Assembly (NCBI RefSeq): GCF_002906155.1 | Contig: NZ_MUJK01000003.1 | Coordinates: forward strand, 434,001-498,000 | Length of the DNA: 64,000 bases | Source: Pseudomonas laurylsulfativorans | GTDB taxonomy: Bacteria; Pseudomonadota; Gammaproteobacteria; Pseudomonadales; Pseudomonadaceae | Reading direction: 5' to 3' | Shown here: in pieces, positions 8,441-17,182 of the stretch | Numbering within the stretch: position 1 is the first letter of the stretch | How the letters are laid out: every line of letters starts with the position of its first letter | Program-made: the position numbers and the translations under genes | Notes under the pieces: generated by a model | Told to the model about the DNA's origin: nothing | What the model saw: the letters and a program-made list of their open reading frames with translations, nothing else | Databases searched by the model: none

Positions 8441-11134
8441 TCAGCGCTTTTCGAGGTTTTCCGGCAGCGGCGCAAACAGCGCCTCAATATCATCGTTTTG
8501 CAGTTTCCAGTCCCCGGCCTTGCGCCCATCCAGTACGCCGGCCGCGAGCTCGGATTTTTCCTTTTGCAGGTGCTGAATCTTTTCTTCCACGGTGCCGCGT
8601 GCGATCAGTTTATAAACGAACACCGGCTTCTCCTGACCGATGCGATACGCCCGGTCGGTCGCCTGGTTTTCCGTCGCCGGGTTCCACCACGGGTCGTAAT
8701 GAATCACCGTGTCCGCTTCGGTCAGGTTCAGGCCAACGCCGCCGGCCTTCAGGCTGATCAGAAATATCTGACGCTTGCCGCTCTGGAATTCCTTCACCGG
8801 CGTGCGGCGGTCGCGGGTCTGGCCGGTCAGCAGGGCGTAGGCCACACCGCGTTTGTTCAGTTCGTCTTCGATCAGCGACAGCATTGAGGTGAACTGCGAA
8901 AACAGCAGGATCCGCCGACCTTCCTCAAACAACTCTTCGAGCATTTCCATCAGGCTGTCGAGCTTGCCTGATGTGCTGCCACGGCTTGGCGGGGTTGCCT
9001 CGTTGACCAGGCGCAAATCGCAGCACACCTGACGCAGCTTGAGCAGCGCTTCCAGAATGATGATCTGGCTGCGGGCCACGCCTTTGCGGGTGATTTCGTC
9101 GCGGACTTTCTTGTCCATGGCCAGGCGCATGGTTTCGTACACATCGCGCTGGGCCTCGTTGAGTTCGACCCAGTGGATGATCTCGGTTTTCGGCGGCAGT
9201 TCGGTGGCCACCTGTTCCTTGGTGCGACGCAGCAGGAAGGGTTTGATCCGGCCATTGAGGTGCTGGAGCCTGACCTCGCTGGTGCGCTTTTCAATCGGCA
9301 CGCGGTAATCGCGGTTGAAGCTTTTGACGTCGCCGAGCCAGCCGGGCAGGAGGAAGTGAAACAGCGACCACAGCTCGCCGAGATGGTTTTCCAGTGGCGT
9401 ACCGCTCAGGCACAGGCGCTGCCGGGCATTCAGCTCGCGGGCGGCCTGTGCGGCCTTGCTGCCTGGGTTCTTGATGTACTGCGCTTCATCCAGCACCAGT
9501 ATGTGCAAAGGCTGCGCCGCCAGGCGTTCGACATCCTTGGGCAGCAGTGCATAGGTGGTCAGGATCAGATCGTAATCAGCCAGCTTGTCGAAGTATTTTT
9601 TGCGACTGGCACCGTAGAGCGCCAGCACTTTGAGCTGCGGTGTAAAGTGCGCCGCTTCGTCGAGCCAGTTGGGGATCAGGCTGGTCGGCATCACGACCAT
9701 GCACGGCCGATCGAGGCGGCCGGCGTTTTTCTCGCTCAGAACGTGGGCCAGTGTCTGTAGGGTTTTGCCCAGGCCCATGTCGTCCGCGAGAATTCCACCC
9801 ACTTCCAGCTGTCGCAGCGATTGCATCCAGCTCAAACCTTCGAGCTGATATGGCCGCAGCGTCGCATTCAGGCCATCCGGAGCGGTGGCCGTGTGGTCCT
9901 TGATGTCGCGCAGGCGCTGGGCAAAGGTGCGGATCTGTTCTCCACCCTCCCAGAGCAGTGGCATGTCTTCCAGCGAGTTCAGGCGCGTGGCATCGGCCTT
10001 GCTCAGGCGCAGCGTGGTGTCGCCGGGCTCCTGCAGGTAGAACTCGCCGAGGGTGGCCAGCACCGGCTTCAAGCGACCGAAGGGCAGGGCGACTTGCAGT
10101 GGCCCGTGTTCGGAGTTCGGGCGATTGGGGATGTTGACCAGGATCAGCTCGTCATCTCGTCGCCGGGCAAGGCGCTCTGGGTTGAGGATCTCGGTGTGGG
10201 AGCGCATCAGGTTGAGCAGGATCGGCAACAGGCTCAGGCGTTCGCCGTTGACGATGATCCCCAGTTCCAGGTCGAACCAGTCGCGCTCGGGAGCCTGTTC
10301 GACGGTGGCGTACCAGTCGTCGACCGCTGTCAGGTCGAAACCGAAGTCCTCGTCGATCTGCAATTCCCAACCCTGGGTGCGCAACTTCGGCAGTTCATTG
10401 AGGGTAAAGGTCAGCCAGGCGCTGTCATTGACCATCTCGAACAGCTCGCCGGCACTTTCCGGCAGGGCCTTGCTTTGCCGGGTGGCGATTTTGAAACCGA
10501 GGATTCGCAACTGTTCCCGGTAGGACTGTTCCACTTCCGGGTGGCGTTTTATCCGCAGTGTCTGGGTTTCCTGGCGAATCAGGATGTCGGAGTTTTTCTG
10601 CCCGGAAACGTACTCGTCCAGGTAACTGAAAGACAGCGCCGCGCGATGCTGAATGTACCGCTGCATTCGGCCATTGCGCGGCTCGAATGCGCTGAACTCG
10701 ATGCTGGCCAGCCACAGGCGCGGTACCGGCTGCACATTGTCCACCAGTACTTGCGGTGGCGCTTTCGGGCAGCGGTTTTCCAGGACAGCCTGGAGTTTTT
10801 CCAGGAGTTCGGCGTCTTTGGCGGCAGCGGGGTAGTCGAGGGTTTCCTGCACTTGCAGGAGCACTGCTGCGCAATGTTTGCAGTTGTTGTGGACCGGGCA
10901 GGAGCATGTGGCGTCGACCATCAGCAACGTACCCTTGGCTGACTCGCGCAGGCGAATGGTCTGACGGTAAACGTTACCGCCAGAGCCTTCACACGCGGCA
11001 ACTATGGTTGCGTCGCCGGCCTCAACGATCCTGACCCGATTCTCCAGTGCGTAGCGGCGGCCACGCTCCAGGCTCTGTTCCTTGAATCGACTGACCCAGG
11101 ACGGTGCCAGGGGTTTGCTCAGGGGCGCGGACAT
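8441..11134 (-). CDS. SWIM zinc-finger SNF2-family helicase
   Basis: An 897-residue superfamily 2 ATPase of the SNF2/RapA type. An N-terminal SWIM zinc finger is visible as C77, C79, C85, H87 (CSCPVHNNCKH). The ATPase core has Walker A DDMGLGKT near residue 450, the DEAQ box near 550, SGTPLEN, and the C-terminal helicase lobe (LLFSQFTSML, SLKAGGVGLNLTEADTVIH). Such proteins remodel protein-DNA or polymerase complexes; the substrate here is unknown. It starts 6 bases after csiV, so it is probably the last gene of mfd-csiV-helicase. I do not recall a helicase in this slot in PAO1. Confidence 0.92.
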   Translation of the reverse strand: MSAPLSKPLAPSWVSRFKEQSLERGRRYALENRVRIVEAGDATIVAACEGSGGNVYRQTIRLRESAKGTLLMVDATCSCPVHNNCKHCAAVLLQVQETLDYPAAAKDAELLEKLQAVLENRCPKAPPQVLVDNVQPVPRLWLASIEFSAFEPRNGRMQRYIQHRAALSFSYLDEYVSGQKNSDILIRQETQTLRIKRHPEVEQSYREQLRILGFKIATRQSKALPESAGELFEMVNDSAWLTFTLNELPKLRTQGWELQIDEDFGFDLTAVDDWYATVEQAPERDWFDLELGIIVNGERLSLLPILLNLMRSHTEILNPERLARRRDDELILVNIPNRPNSEHGPLQVALPFGRLKPVLATLGEFYLQEPGDTTLRLSKADATRLNSLEDMPLLWEGGEQIRTFAQRLRDIKDHTATAPDGLNATLRPYQLEGLSWMQSLRQLEVGGILADDMGLGKTLQTLAHVLSEKNAGRLDRPCMVVMPTSLIPNWLDEAAHFTPQLKVLALYGASRKKYFDKLADYDLILTTYALLPKDVERLAAQPLHILVLDEAQYIKNPGSKAAQAARELNARQRLCLSGTPLENHLGELWSLFHFLLPGWLGDVKSFNRDYRVPIEKRTSEVRLQHLNGRIKPFLLRRTKEQVATELPPKTEIIHWVELNEAQRDVYETMRLAMDKKVRDEITRKGVARSQIIILEALLKLRQVCCDLRLVNEATPPSRGSTSGKLDSLMEMLEELFEEGRRILLFSQFTSMLSLIEDELNKRGVAYALLTGQTRDRRTPVKEFQSGKRQIFLISLKAGGVGLNLTEADTVIHYDPWWNPATENQATDRAYRIGQEKPVFVYKLIARGTVEEKIQHLQKEKSELAAGVLDGRKAGDWKLQNDDIEALFAPLPENLEKR

Positions 11135-11140
11135 GGGGAA

Positions 11141-11719
11141 TCAGTCCGGAATTTCTTCGGGAGCTGCTCGGGGGGCGGGGGCGGTCAGCGAGGTGATCTT
11201 GATCAACAGGCCCAGGTGGCCGTTGTCGAGGAAGTTCAACTGACCGTTCTTGGTGTGGCTTTCCTGTTTCAGGCGCTCGCTGGCAGTCACCATGCCATTG
11301 GCATCGATCTGGTTGACCCAGAAATCGGCGTCGACGTCGGTAAAGCGTCCCAGTTTCATGTTCAGCGTGCCCTCGATCGGGAACTGACCATATTGTTCCT
11401 TGCCGTCGCTGATCGCCACTTTGCTGGCGGTTTCACCGAGGGGCTGTTGCCAGGCCTTGTGCAGCAACACCGTGTAGTCGGCGCTGGCGGTGAGTTTTGC
11501 CACTTCGCCATTCAGGCTTGGCGTACGCAGGCTGTCGGAGCTGACGGGTTGGGCGCCGGCAGCCCAATCTTCCGGCGCGGCGCGGCTGACAATCGCCGGC
11601 ACCGCGTTTTGACGGACCAGAATCATTTCGACCTGATACAGGTCATCGGCAAATGCCGTGGGTGCGACCAGTACTGGAATCAGCAGGGTCAGCAAGGTCA
11701 GAGAGCGAAACAGGCGCAT
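11141..11719 (-). CDS. csiV: CsiV family protein
   Basis: A 192-residue exported protein with a clear signal peptide (cleavage after ...APTAFA, about residue 24). The mature start DDLYQVEMILVRQ is the family hallmark: a beta strand followed by a domain implicated in peptidoglycan binding and D-amino-acid response in Vibrio. It sits 10 bases downstream of mfd and 6 bases upstream of the helicase, so it is read with them. Placement next to mfd matches PAO1. Function in Pseudomonas is not established. Confidence 0.85.
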   Translation of the reverse strand: MRLFRSLTLLTLLIPVLVAPTAFADDLYQVEMILVRQNAVPAIVSRAAPEDWAAGAQPVSSDSLRTPSLNGEVAKLTASADYTVLLHKAWQQPLGETASKVAISDGKEQYGQFPIEGTLNMKLGRFTDVDADFWVNQIDANGMVTASERLKQESHTKNGQLNFLDNGHLGLLIKITSLTAPAPRAAPEEIPD

Positions 11720-11729
11720 GCGGCGTCCT

Positions 11730-14700
11730 TCAAGCAGTTTTCGGAACGAGGCGCTCGAACAGCGCCTCTACAGTATTAAAGCGCTCTTCCGGGCGCTCCA
11801 TCGGAACCATGAACTTGAACATCGTGGCGCCTTCGAACTTGTAGCGTTTTGGCTGGCTCTGGATCAGCTTGATCAGGGTCAGCGGGTCCACCGGCGTCTG
11901 TGCCGCGAACTCGACGCGACCGCCTTGCGGGCCGCCATCGACCTTCTTGATGCCCAGTTGCTCGGCCTGCAATTTCAACGCAGTGATGCGGATCAGGTTC
12001 TTGGTCGGTTCCGGCAACAGGCCGAAACGATCGATCATCTCCACCTGCAAGTCCTTGAGGCCGTCCTCATCGGTGGCCGAGGCAATGCGCTTGTAGAGAA
12101 TCAGGCGGGCGTGGACATCCGGCAGATAGTCCTCGGGGATCAACGCCGGTACGCGCAAGTTGACTTCCGGACCGCCGCCGAGCGGTTGATCGAGGTTCGG
12201 TTGCTCGCCTTTGCGGATCGACTTCACCGCGCGCTCAAGCATTTCCATGTACAGCGTGAAGCCGACGGCCTGGATCTGCCCGCTCTGACCATCGCCAAGC
12301 AGTTCGCCGGCGCCCCGGATTTCCAGGTCGTTGGTGGCGAGCACGAAGCCCGCGCCGAGGTCCTGGGTGTTGGCGATCGCTTCCAGACGCTTTTCCGCGT
12401 CCGGGGTAATTTGCTGGCGCGGTGGAGTCAGCAGGTAGGCGTAGGCCTGGTGGTGGCTGCGTCCGACGCGGCCGCGCAACTGGTGCAACTGCGCCAGGCC
12501 GAACTTGTCGGCGCGCTCGATGATGATGGTGTTGGCGCTCGGCACGTCGATACCGGTCTCGATGATGGTCGAGGCGATCAGTACATTGAAGCGCTTGTGA
12601 TAGAAGTCGCTCATCACCTGTTCGAGTTCGCGTTCGCGCATCTGCCCGTGACCGATGCCGATCCGTGCTTCCGGCACCAGTTCGGCCAAATCGGCGGCGC
12701 ATTTCTCGATGGTCTTCACGTCGTTGTGCAGGTAGTAGACCTGGCCGCCACGCAGCAATTCACGCAGCAGGGCCTCTTTGACCGTGCTCTTGTTCTGTTC
12801 CATGACGAAGGTGCGCACCGACAGGCGGCGGGCCGGCGGCGTGGCGATGATCGACAGGTCGCGCATGCCCGACACCGCCATGTTCAGCGTGCGCGGAATC
12901 GGCGTGGCGGTCAGGGTGAGGATGTCGACTTCGCTGCGCAACGCCTTGAGCTGTTCTTTCTGACGCACCCCGAAGCGGTGTTCTTCGTCGATGATGACCA
13001 GCCCGAGGTTTTTGATCTTCACGTCGTCCTGCAGCAGCTTGTGCGTGCCGATGACGATGTCGATCTTGCCTTCGGCCAGGTCCGCGACCGCCGCATTCAC
13101 TTCCTTGGCCGATTTGAAGCGGCTCATCACTTCCACGGTCACCGGCCAGTCGGCGAAGCGGTCGCGGAAGCTGTTGTAATGCTGCTGGGCGAGCAGGGTG
13201 GTCGGCACCAGAATCGCCACCTGGCGACCGCCGTGGACGGCAATGAACGCGGCGCGCATCGCCACTTCGGTCTTGCCGAAGCCGACGTCGCCGCACACCA
13301 GGCGGTCCATCGGCTTGGGCGCGAGCATGTCTTCGCGCACCGCTTCGATGGTGGTTTGCTGGTCGGGGGTTTCTTCGAACGGGAAACCGGCGCTGAAGGT
13401 CGCGTAGTCGGCTTTCGGATCGGCGAAGGCGTAGCCTTCACGGGCAGCACGACGGGCATAGATGTCGAGCAACTCGGCGGCCACGTCACGGACCTGTTCG
13501 GCGGCCTTGCGCTTGGCTTTCTGCCAAGTCTCGGAGCCGAGGCGATGCAACGGGGCCAGGGCATCGTCGCTGCCGGTGTAGCGGGCGATCAGGTGCAGGT
13601 TGGCCACCGGCACATAAAGCTTGGCGCCTTCGGCGTATTCCAGGGCGAGGAACTCGGCGGTCTGGCTGTCGATCTCCAGGGTTGCCAGGCCCAGGTAGCG
13701 GCCGACGCCGTGGTCGATGTGCACCACCGGCGCGCCTTCACGCAGCTCGGTGAGGTTCTTGATGACGGCATCGTTGTTGGCATCGGCGCGCTTTTCGCGG
13801 CGGCGGCGCTGCATCACGCGCTGGCCGAACAACGGGCTTTCGGCGACGAGGGCCAGGGCCGGGTCGTCGAGCTGCAGGCCTTCATCAAGTGGTGCGATGG
13901 TGATCGCCAGGCGTTCCTTGCCGGCGACAAAGTCCGGCCAGCTGTCGACAGTTTTCGGTCGCAGCTTCAGGCGTTCCAGCAGTTCCAGCAGCACTTCGCG
14001 GCGGCCTGCGGATTCGGCGGTAAACAACACGCGACCGGGGAACTGATCGAGGAATTGCGCCAGTGCCGCCATGGGCTGAGTGGCCTTGGCTTCGATGGCC
14101 AGGTTCGGAAGTTCCTGCGCGGGGAAACGCTCGCGGCCGACGCCAGGCTCCACGTCCTGCTGACTGGCGACCACCCGTGGCCAGCTTTTGAGGCGGGCAA
14201 AACAATCTTCTACCGGCAGGAACAACTCGTTCGGCGGTAATAAAGGGCGGGACGGGTCGACGCGACGCTCTTCGTAGCGATTGCGCACATCGTTCCAGAA
14301 GTTTTCCGCGGCCTGCTCAATGCCCGGCAGGGAAAACACTTGCGTGTCCTGGGGCAAGTAATCGAACAGCGTCGAGGTCTCTTCGAAGAAAAGCGGCAGG
14401 TAGTACTCGATACCGGCCGGGGTAATCCCGCTGCTCAAGTCCTGGAAGATCGGGCAGCGGCGGAAGTCGACGTCAAAACGCTCGCGGAAGCGCGCCTTGA
14501 AGCGGGTGACCGCTTCTTTTTGCAGCGGAAACTCCTTGGCCGGCAACAGTTTGACCGAGTCGACTTTGTCGATGGAGCGCTGGTTCTCCGGGTCGAAGGT
14601 GCGCAGGGTCTCGATTTCGTCGTCGAACAGATCGATGCGATACGGCAGCTTGCTGCCCATCGGGAACAGGTCGATCAGCGAGCCGCGAACGGTGAACTCA

Positions 14701-15179
14701 CCGTGTTCATACACCGTATCGACGTAGCGATAACCCGTGGCTTCAAGCCGGGTGCGCATTTGCTCGACGTCGAGTTTCTGGCCGATATCCAGCACCAGGC
14801 TGCTGCCGAGCAGGAATTTGGTCGGCGCGAGGCGGTGCAGTGCAGTGGTGATCGGCACCACCAGCACGCCATGGCTCAGTTCTGGCAGCCGGTAAAGGCT
14901 GGCGATGCGCTGGGAAATGATGTCCTGGTGCGGTGAGAACAGGTCGTAGGGCAGGGTTTCCCAGTCGGGAAAGTGCAATACGGGCAAATCCGGGGCGAAG
15001 AAACCCAGCTCCTGTTCCAGCCGTTCGGCACTTTGGCTGTCGGCGGTCAGCAGCAGGGTAAAGCGCTTGGCAGCGCTGGCGGCCTCGGCGATGGCCAGGC
15101 TCAGGGCGGCACCGGGCAGGTTGCCCCAGTGCTGTTTACCTGCCGCGGCAGGGAGAAGCGGTAGACGCAGAACGGGCAC
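11730..15179 (-). CDS. mfd: Transcription-repair coupling factor Mfd
   Basis: A 1149-residue ATP-dependent translocase that removes RNA polymerase stalled at DNA damage and recruits UvrA. The order is a UvrB-like N-terminal module, an RNA-polymerase interaction domain (about 475-560), a RecG-like helicase core with Walker A (GDVGFGKTEVAMRA, near 625) and DEEH (VIIDEEHRFG, near 728), and a C-terminal TRCF domain. Full length for the family. It is the first gene of a minus-strand set with csiV and the helicase. The long open frames antisense to it are codon-bias shadows. Confidence 0.98.
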   Translation of the reverse strand: MPVLRLPLLPAAAGKQHWGNLPGAALSLAIAEAASAAKRFTLLLTADSQSAERLEQELGFFAPDLPVLHFPDWETLPYDLFSPHQDIISQRIASLYRLPELSHGVLVVPITTALHRLAPTKFLLGSSLVLDIGQKLDVEQMRTRLEATGYRYVDTVYEHGEFTVRGSLIDLFPMGSKLPYRIDLFDDEIETLRTFDPENQRSIDKVDSVKLLPAKEFPLQKEAVTRFKARFRERFDVDFRRCPIFQDLSSGITPAGIEYYLPLFFEETSTLFDYLPQDTQVFSLPGIEQAAENFWNDVRNRYEERRVDPSRPLLPPNELFLPVEDCFARLKSWPRVVASQQDVEPGVGRERFPAQELPNLAIEAKATQPMAALAQFLDQFPGRVLFTAESAGRREVLLELLERLKLRPKTVDSWPDFVAGKERLAITIAPLDEGLQLDDPALALVAESPLFGQRVMQRRRREKRADANNDAVIKNLTELREGAPVVHIDHGVGRYLGLATLEIDSQTAEFLALEYAEGAKLYVPVANLHLIARYTGSDDALAPLHRLGSETWQKAKRKAAEQVRDVAAELLDIYARRAAREGYAFADPKADYATFSAGFPFEETPDQQTTIEAVREDMLAPKPMDRLVCGDVGFGKTEVAMRAAFIAVHGGRQVAILVPTTLLAQQHYNSFRDRFADWPVTVEVMSRFKSAKEVNAAVADLAEGKIDIVIGTHKLLQDDVKIKNLGLVIIDEEHRFGVRQKEQLKALRSEVDILTLTATPIPRTLNMAVSGMRDLSIIATPPARRLSVRTFVMEQNKSTVKEALLRELLRGGQVYYLHNDVKTIEKCAADLAELVPEARIGIGHGQMRERELEQVMSDFYHKRFNVLIASTIIETGIDVPSANTIIIERADKFGLAQLHQLRGRVGRSHHQAYAYLLTPPRQQITPDAEKRLEAIANTQDLGAGFVLATNDLEIRGAGELLGDGQSGQIQAVGFTLYMEMLERAVKSIRKGEQPNLDQPLGGGPEVNLRVPALIPEDYLPDVHARLILYKRIASATDEDGLKDLQVEMIDRFGLLPEPTKNLIRITALKLQAEQLGIKKVDGGPQGGRVEFAAQTPVDPLTLIKLIQSQPKRYKFEGATMFKFMVPMERPEERFNTVEALFERLVPKTA

Positions 15180-15557
15180 GGAAGGTTGAGCTCCAAGCGT
15201 TGCGACAAAGTCGGTAATTGTAGCGGTCTACGATGCCGCCTGTCAGTTGCTGACTGCGTCTAAAGCGCTGGTTTGGCGAAATGTAGTGGTAAAGACAATA
15301 TTCGGCGGTTTTTTGCCGGAAATTACTGAATATGTAGTGGCAAAAACAACGAGTGTTACGGAGGGTTACGGATAAGCAGGCGTGACCTCCAAAAAATTGA
15401 CTGCGCTGCAAGCCCCGGTTTTATTGGGCTGGCGCGAGACGTAATTTTTTTGAACGACGAATTGTTACGTAAAGCACGACGGGCGCGCATTGCTACCGCT
15501 GTCACTCGGCGGCATAATGTAGCCCCTTTTTTCTGCCCCTACATGTGGAAGGTTCCC
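15180..15557. other. Divergent intergenic region mfd/gap with direct repeats
   Basis: 378 bases without a convincing gene. The sequence ATGTAGTGG(T/C)AAA(G/A)ACAA occurs twice in the same orientation, at 15281-15298 and 15332-15349, 51 bp apart (about five helical turns). Such phased repeats suggest a transcription-factor site for gap or mfd. AT-rich stretches near 15310 and 15445 could hold promoters, but no good hexamer pair is seen. Confidence 0.5.
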
Positions 15558-17006
15558 GTGACTCAGAAGCCCGACCAGTGTCTTGGTGAATGGATCGACC
15601 GTGAAGCACTCGCAGAAGCGATGATTCCGCTTATCGGTCAGCTCTACCGCAATAACAATGTGGTGAGCTCGATCTATGGCCGCAGCCTGATCAATCGTTC
15701 AGTCATTGCGATTCTCAAAGCTCACCGCTTTGCTCGTCACCGTCAGTCCGACGAAAGCGAGCTGTCCGTCCACGAAACATTCCCGCTGATCAAGGCGATG
15801 AGCGAACTCAAGCTCGGCGCCGCTTCGGTGGACCTGGGCAAGCTGGCGGCCAAATTCAAGGCCGAAGGCAATGGCCGTACTGCCGAGCAGTTCGTCCGTG
15901 AAGAACTGGCTGACGTGGTTGGCCAGCAAAACGCATCCGCCCGCAAAGGCACCGACGTTGTCCTGTATGGCTTCGGTCGTATCGGCCGTCTGCTGGCGCG
16001 CATCCTGATCGAGAAAACCGGTGGTGGCGATGGCCTGCGCCTGCGCGCCATCGTGGTCCGCAAGGGCGCCGAGAACGACCTGGTCAAGCGTGCCAGCCTG
16101 CTGCGCCGTGACTCGGTCCATGGTCCGTTCGATGGCACCATCACCATCGATGAAGCCAACAACACCATCACCGCCAACGGCAACCTGATCCAGGTTATCT
16201 ACGCCAAGAGCCCGACCGAAGTCGACTACACCCAGTACGGCATCGAAAACGCTCTGATCGTCGACAACACCGGTGTGTGGCGTGACGCCGACGGCCTGGG
16301 CCAGCACCTGGCCTGCCCGGGCGCTGCCCGCGTGATCCTCACCGCACCTGGCAAGGGCGCGCTGAAGAACATCGTGCACGGCATCAACCATGGCGATATC
16401 ACTCCTGACGACAAGATCATCTCGGCGGCGTCCTGCACCACCAACGCCATCGTGCCGGTGCTCAAGGCAGTCAACGACAAGTACGGCATCGTCAACGGCC
16501 ACGTCGAAACCGTTCACTCGTTCACCAACGACCAGAACCTGATCGACAACTTCCACAAGGGCAGCCGTCGTGGCCGCGCCGCGCCGCTGAACATGGTAAT
16601 CACCGAGACCGGTGCCGCCACCGCAGCCGCCAAGGCGCTGCCAGTGCTCAAGGGCAAGCTGACCGGCAACGCGATTCGCGTGCCTACGCCGAACGTGTCG
16701 ATGGCCATCCTGAACCTGAACCTGGAAAAGGCCACCACTCGCGAAGAGATCAACGAGTACCTGCGCCAGATGGCCATGCACTCGGACCTGCACAAGCAGA
16801 TCGACTACGTGAGCTCCCAGGAAGTGGTTTCCACCGACTTCGTTGGCTCGCGCCACGCAGGCGTTGTGGACGCGGAAGCGACCATCACCCAGGATAACCG
16901 CGTTGTTCTGTACGTTTGGTACGACAACGAGTTCGGTTACAGCTGCCAGGTGGTTCGCGTGATGGAAGACATGGCCGGTGTAAACCCGCCAGCATTCCCG
17001 CGCTAA
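15558..17006 (+). CDS. gap: Glyceraldehyde-3-phosphate dehydrogenase, long form
   Basis: A 482-residue GAPDH that oxidises glyceraldehyde-3-phosphate or works in reverse for gluconeogenesis. The NAD-binding fold starts only near residue 135 (YGFGRIGRLLARIL); the first 130 residues are an extension with no counterpart in ordinary 330-residue enzymes but typical of this pseudomonad type. The catalytic cysteine is about C293 (ISAASCTTNAIV). The GTG at 15558 is preferred because GGAAGG lies 6 bases upstream; an in-frame ATG at 15543 would add five residues. Pseudomonads carry a second, short GAPDH elsewhere. A terminator follows. Confidence 0.92.
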   Translation: MTQKPDQCLGEWIDREALAEAMIPLIGQLYRNNNVVSSIYGRSLINRSVIAILKAHRFARHRQSDESELSVHETFPLIKAMSELKLGAASVDLGKLAAKFKAEGNGRTAEQFVREELADVVGQQNASARKGTDVVLYGFGRIGRLLARILIEKTGGGDGLRLRAIVVRKGAENDLVKRASLLRRDSVHGPFDGTITIDEANNTITANGNLIQVIYAKSPTEVDYTQYGIENALIVDNTGVWRDADGLGQHLACPGAARVILTAPGKGALKNIVHGINHGDITPDDKIISAASCTTNAIVPVLKAVNDKYGIVNGHVETVHSFTNDQNLIDNFHKGSRRGRAAPLNMVITETGAATAAAKALPVLKGKLTGNAIRVPTPNVSMAILNLNLEKATTREEINEYLRQMAMHSDLHKQIDYVSSQEVVSTDFVGSRHAGVVDAEATITQDNRVVLYVWYDNEFGYSCQVVRVMEDMAGVNPPAFPR

Positions 17007-17023
17007 GCCTTTAGCTGCACATG

Positions 17024-17054
17024 AAAACGCCCCGGCCTTGGTCGGGGCGTTTTT
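17024..17054 (+). terminator. Rho-independent terminator of gap
   Basis: Stem CGCCCCG (17028-17034) with CGGGGCG (17043-17049), preceded by AAAA and followed by TTTTT. Confidence 0.9.
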
Positions 17055-17182
17055 GTTTGGGCTGCTTTTGTCTGTTGGGGGGTGTGTTGTTCGGACTGGC
17101 CTCATCGTCGGTACGCCGCCCGGAGCAAGCCCACTCCCACAGTTCTATCGCATAATGGCTGGCCCTGGCGGCGTGTCAGGGG

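Noticed and set aside
9821..10942. A 373-codon open frame antisense to the SNF2 helicase.
   Set aside because: Gln/Val-rich shadow without recognisable motifs; the helicase motifs are on the other strand.
11658..14240. A very long open frame antisense to mfd (860 codons).
   Set aside because: Codon-bias shadow in high-GC DNA: the translated sequence has no domain character, and the minus strand encodes full-length Mfd.
17100..17145. REP-like CGGAGCAAGCCCACTCCCACAG after gap.
   Set aside because: The palindrome is too degraded to call as a REP; noted only as a likely relic.
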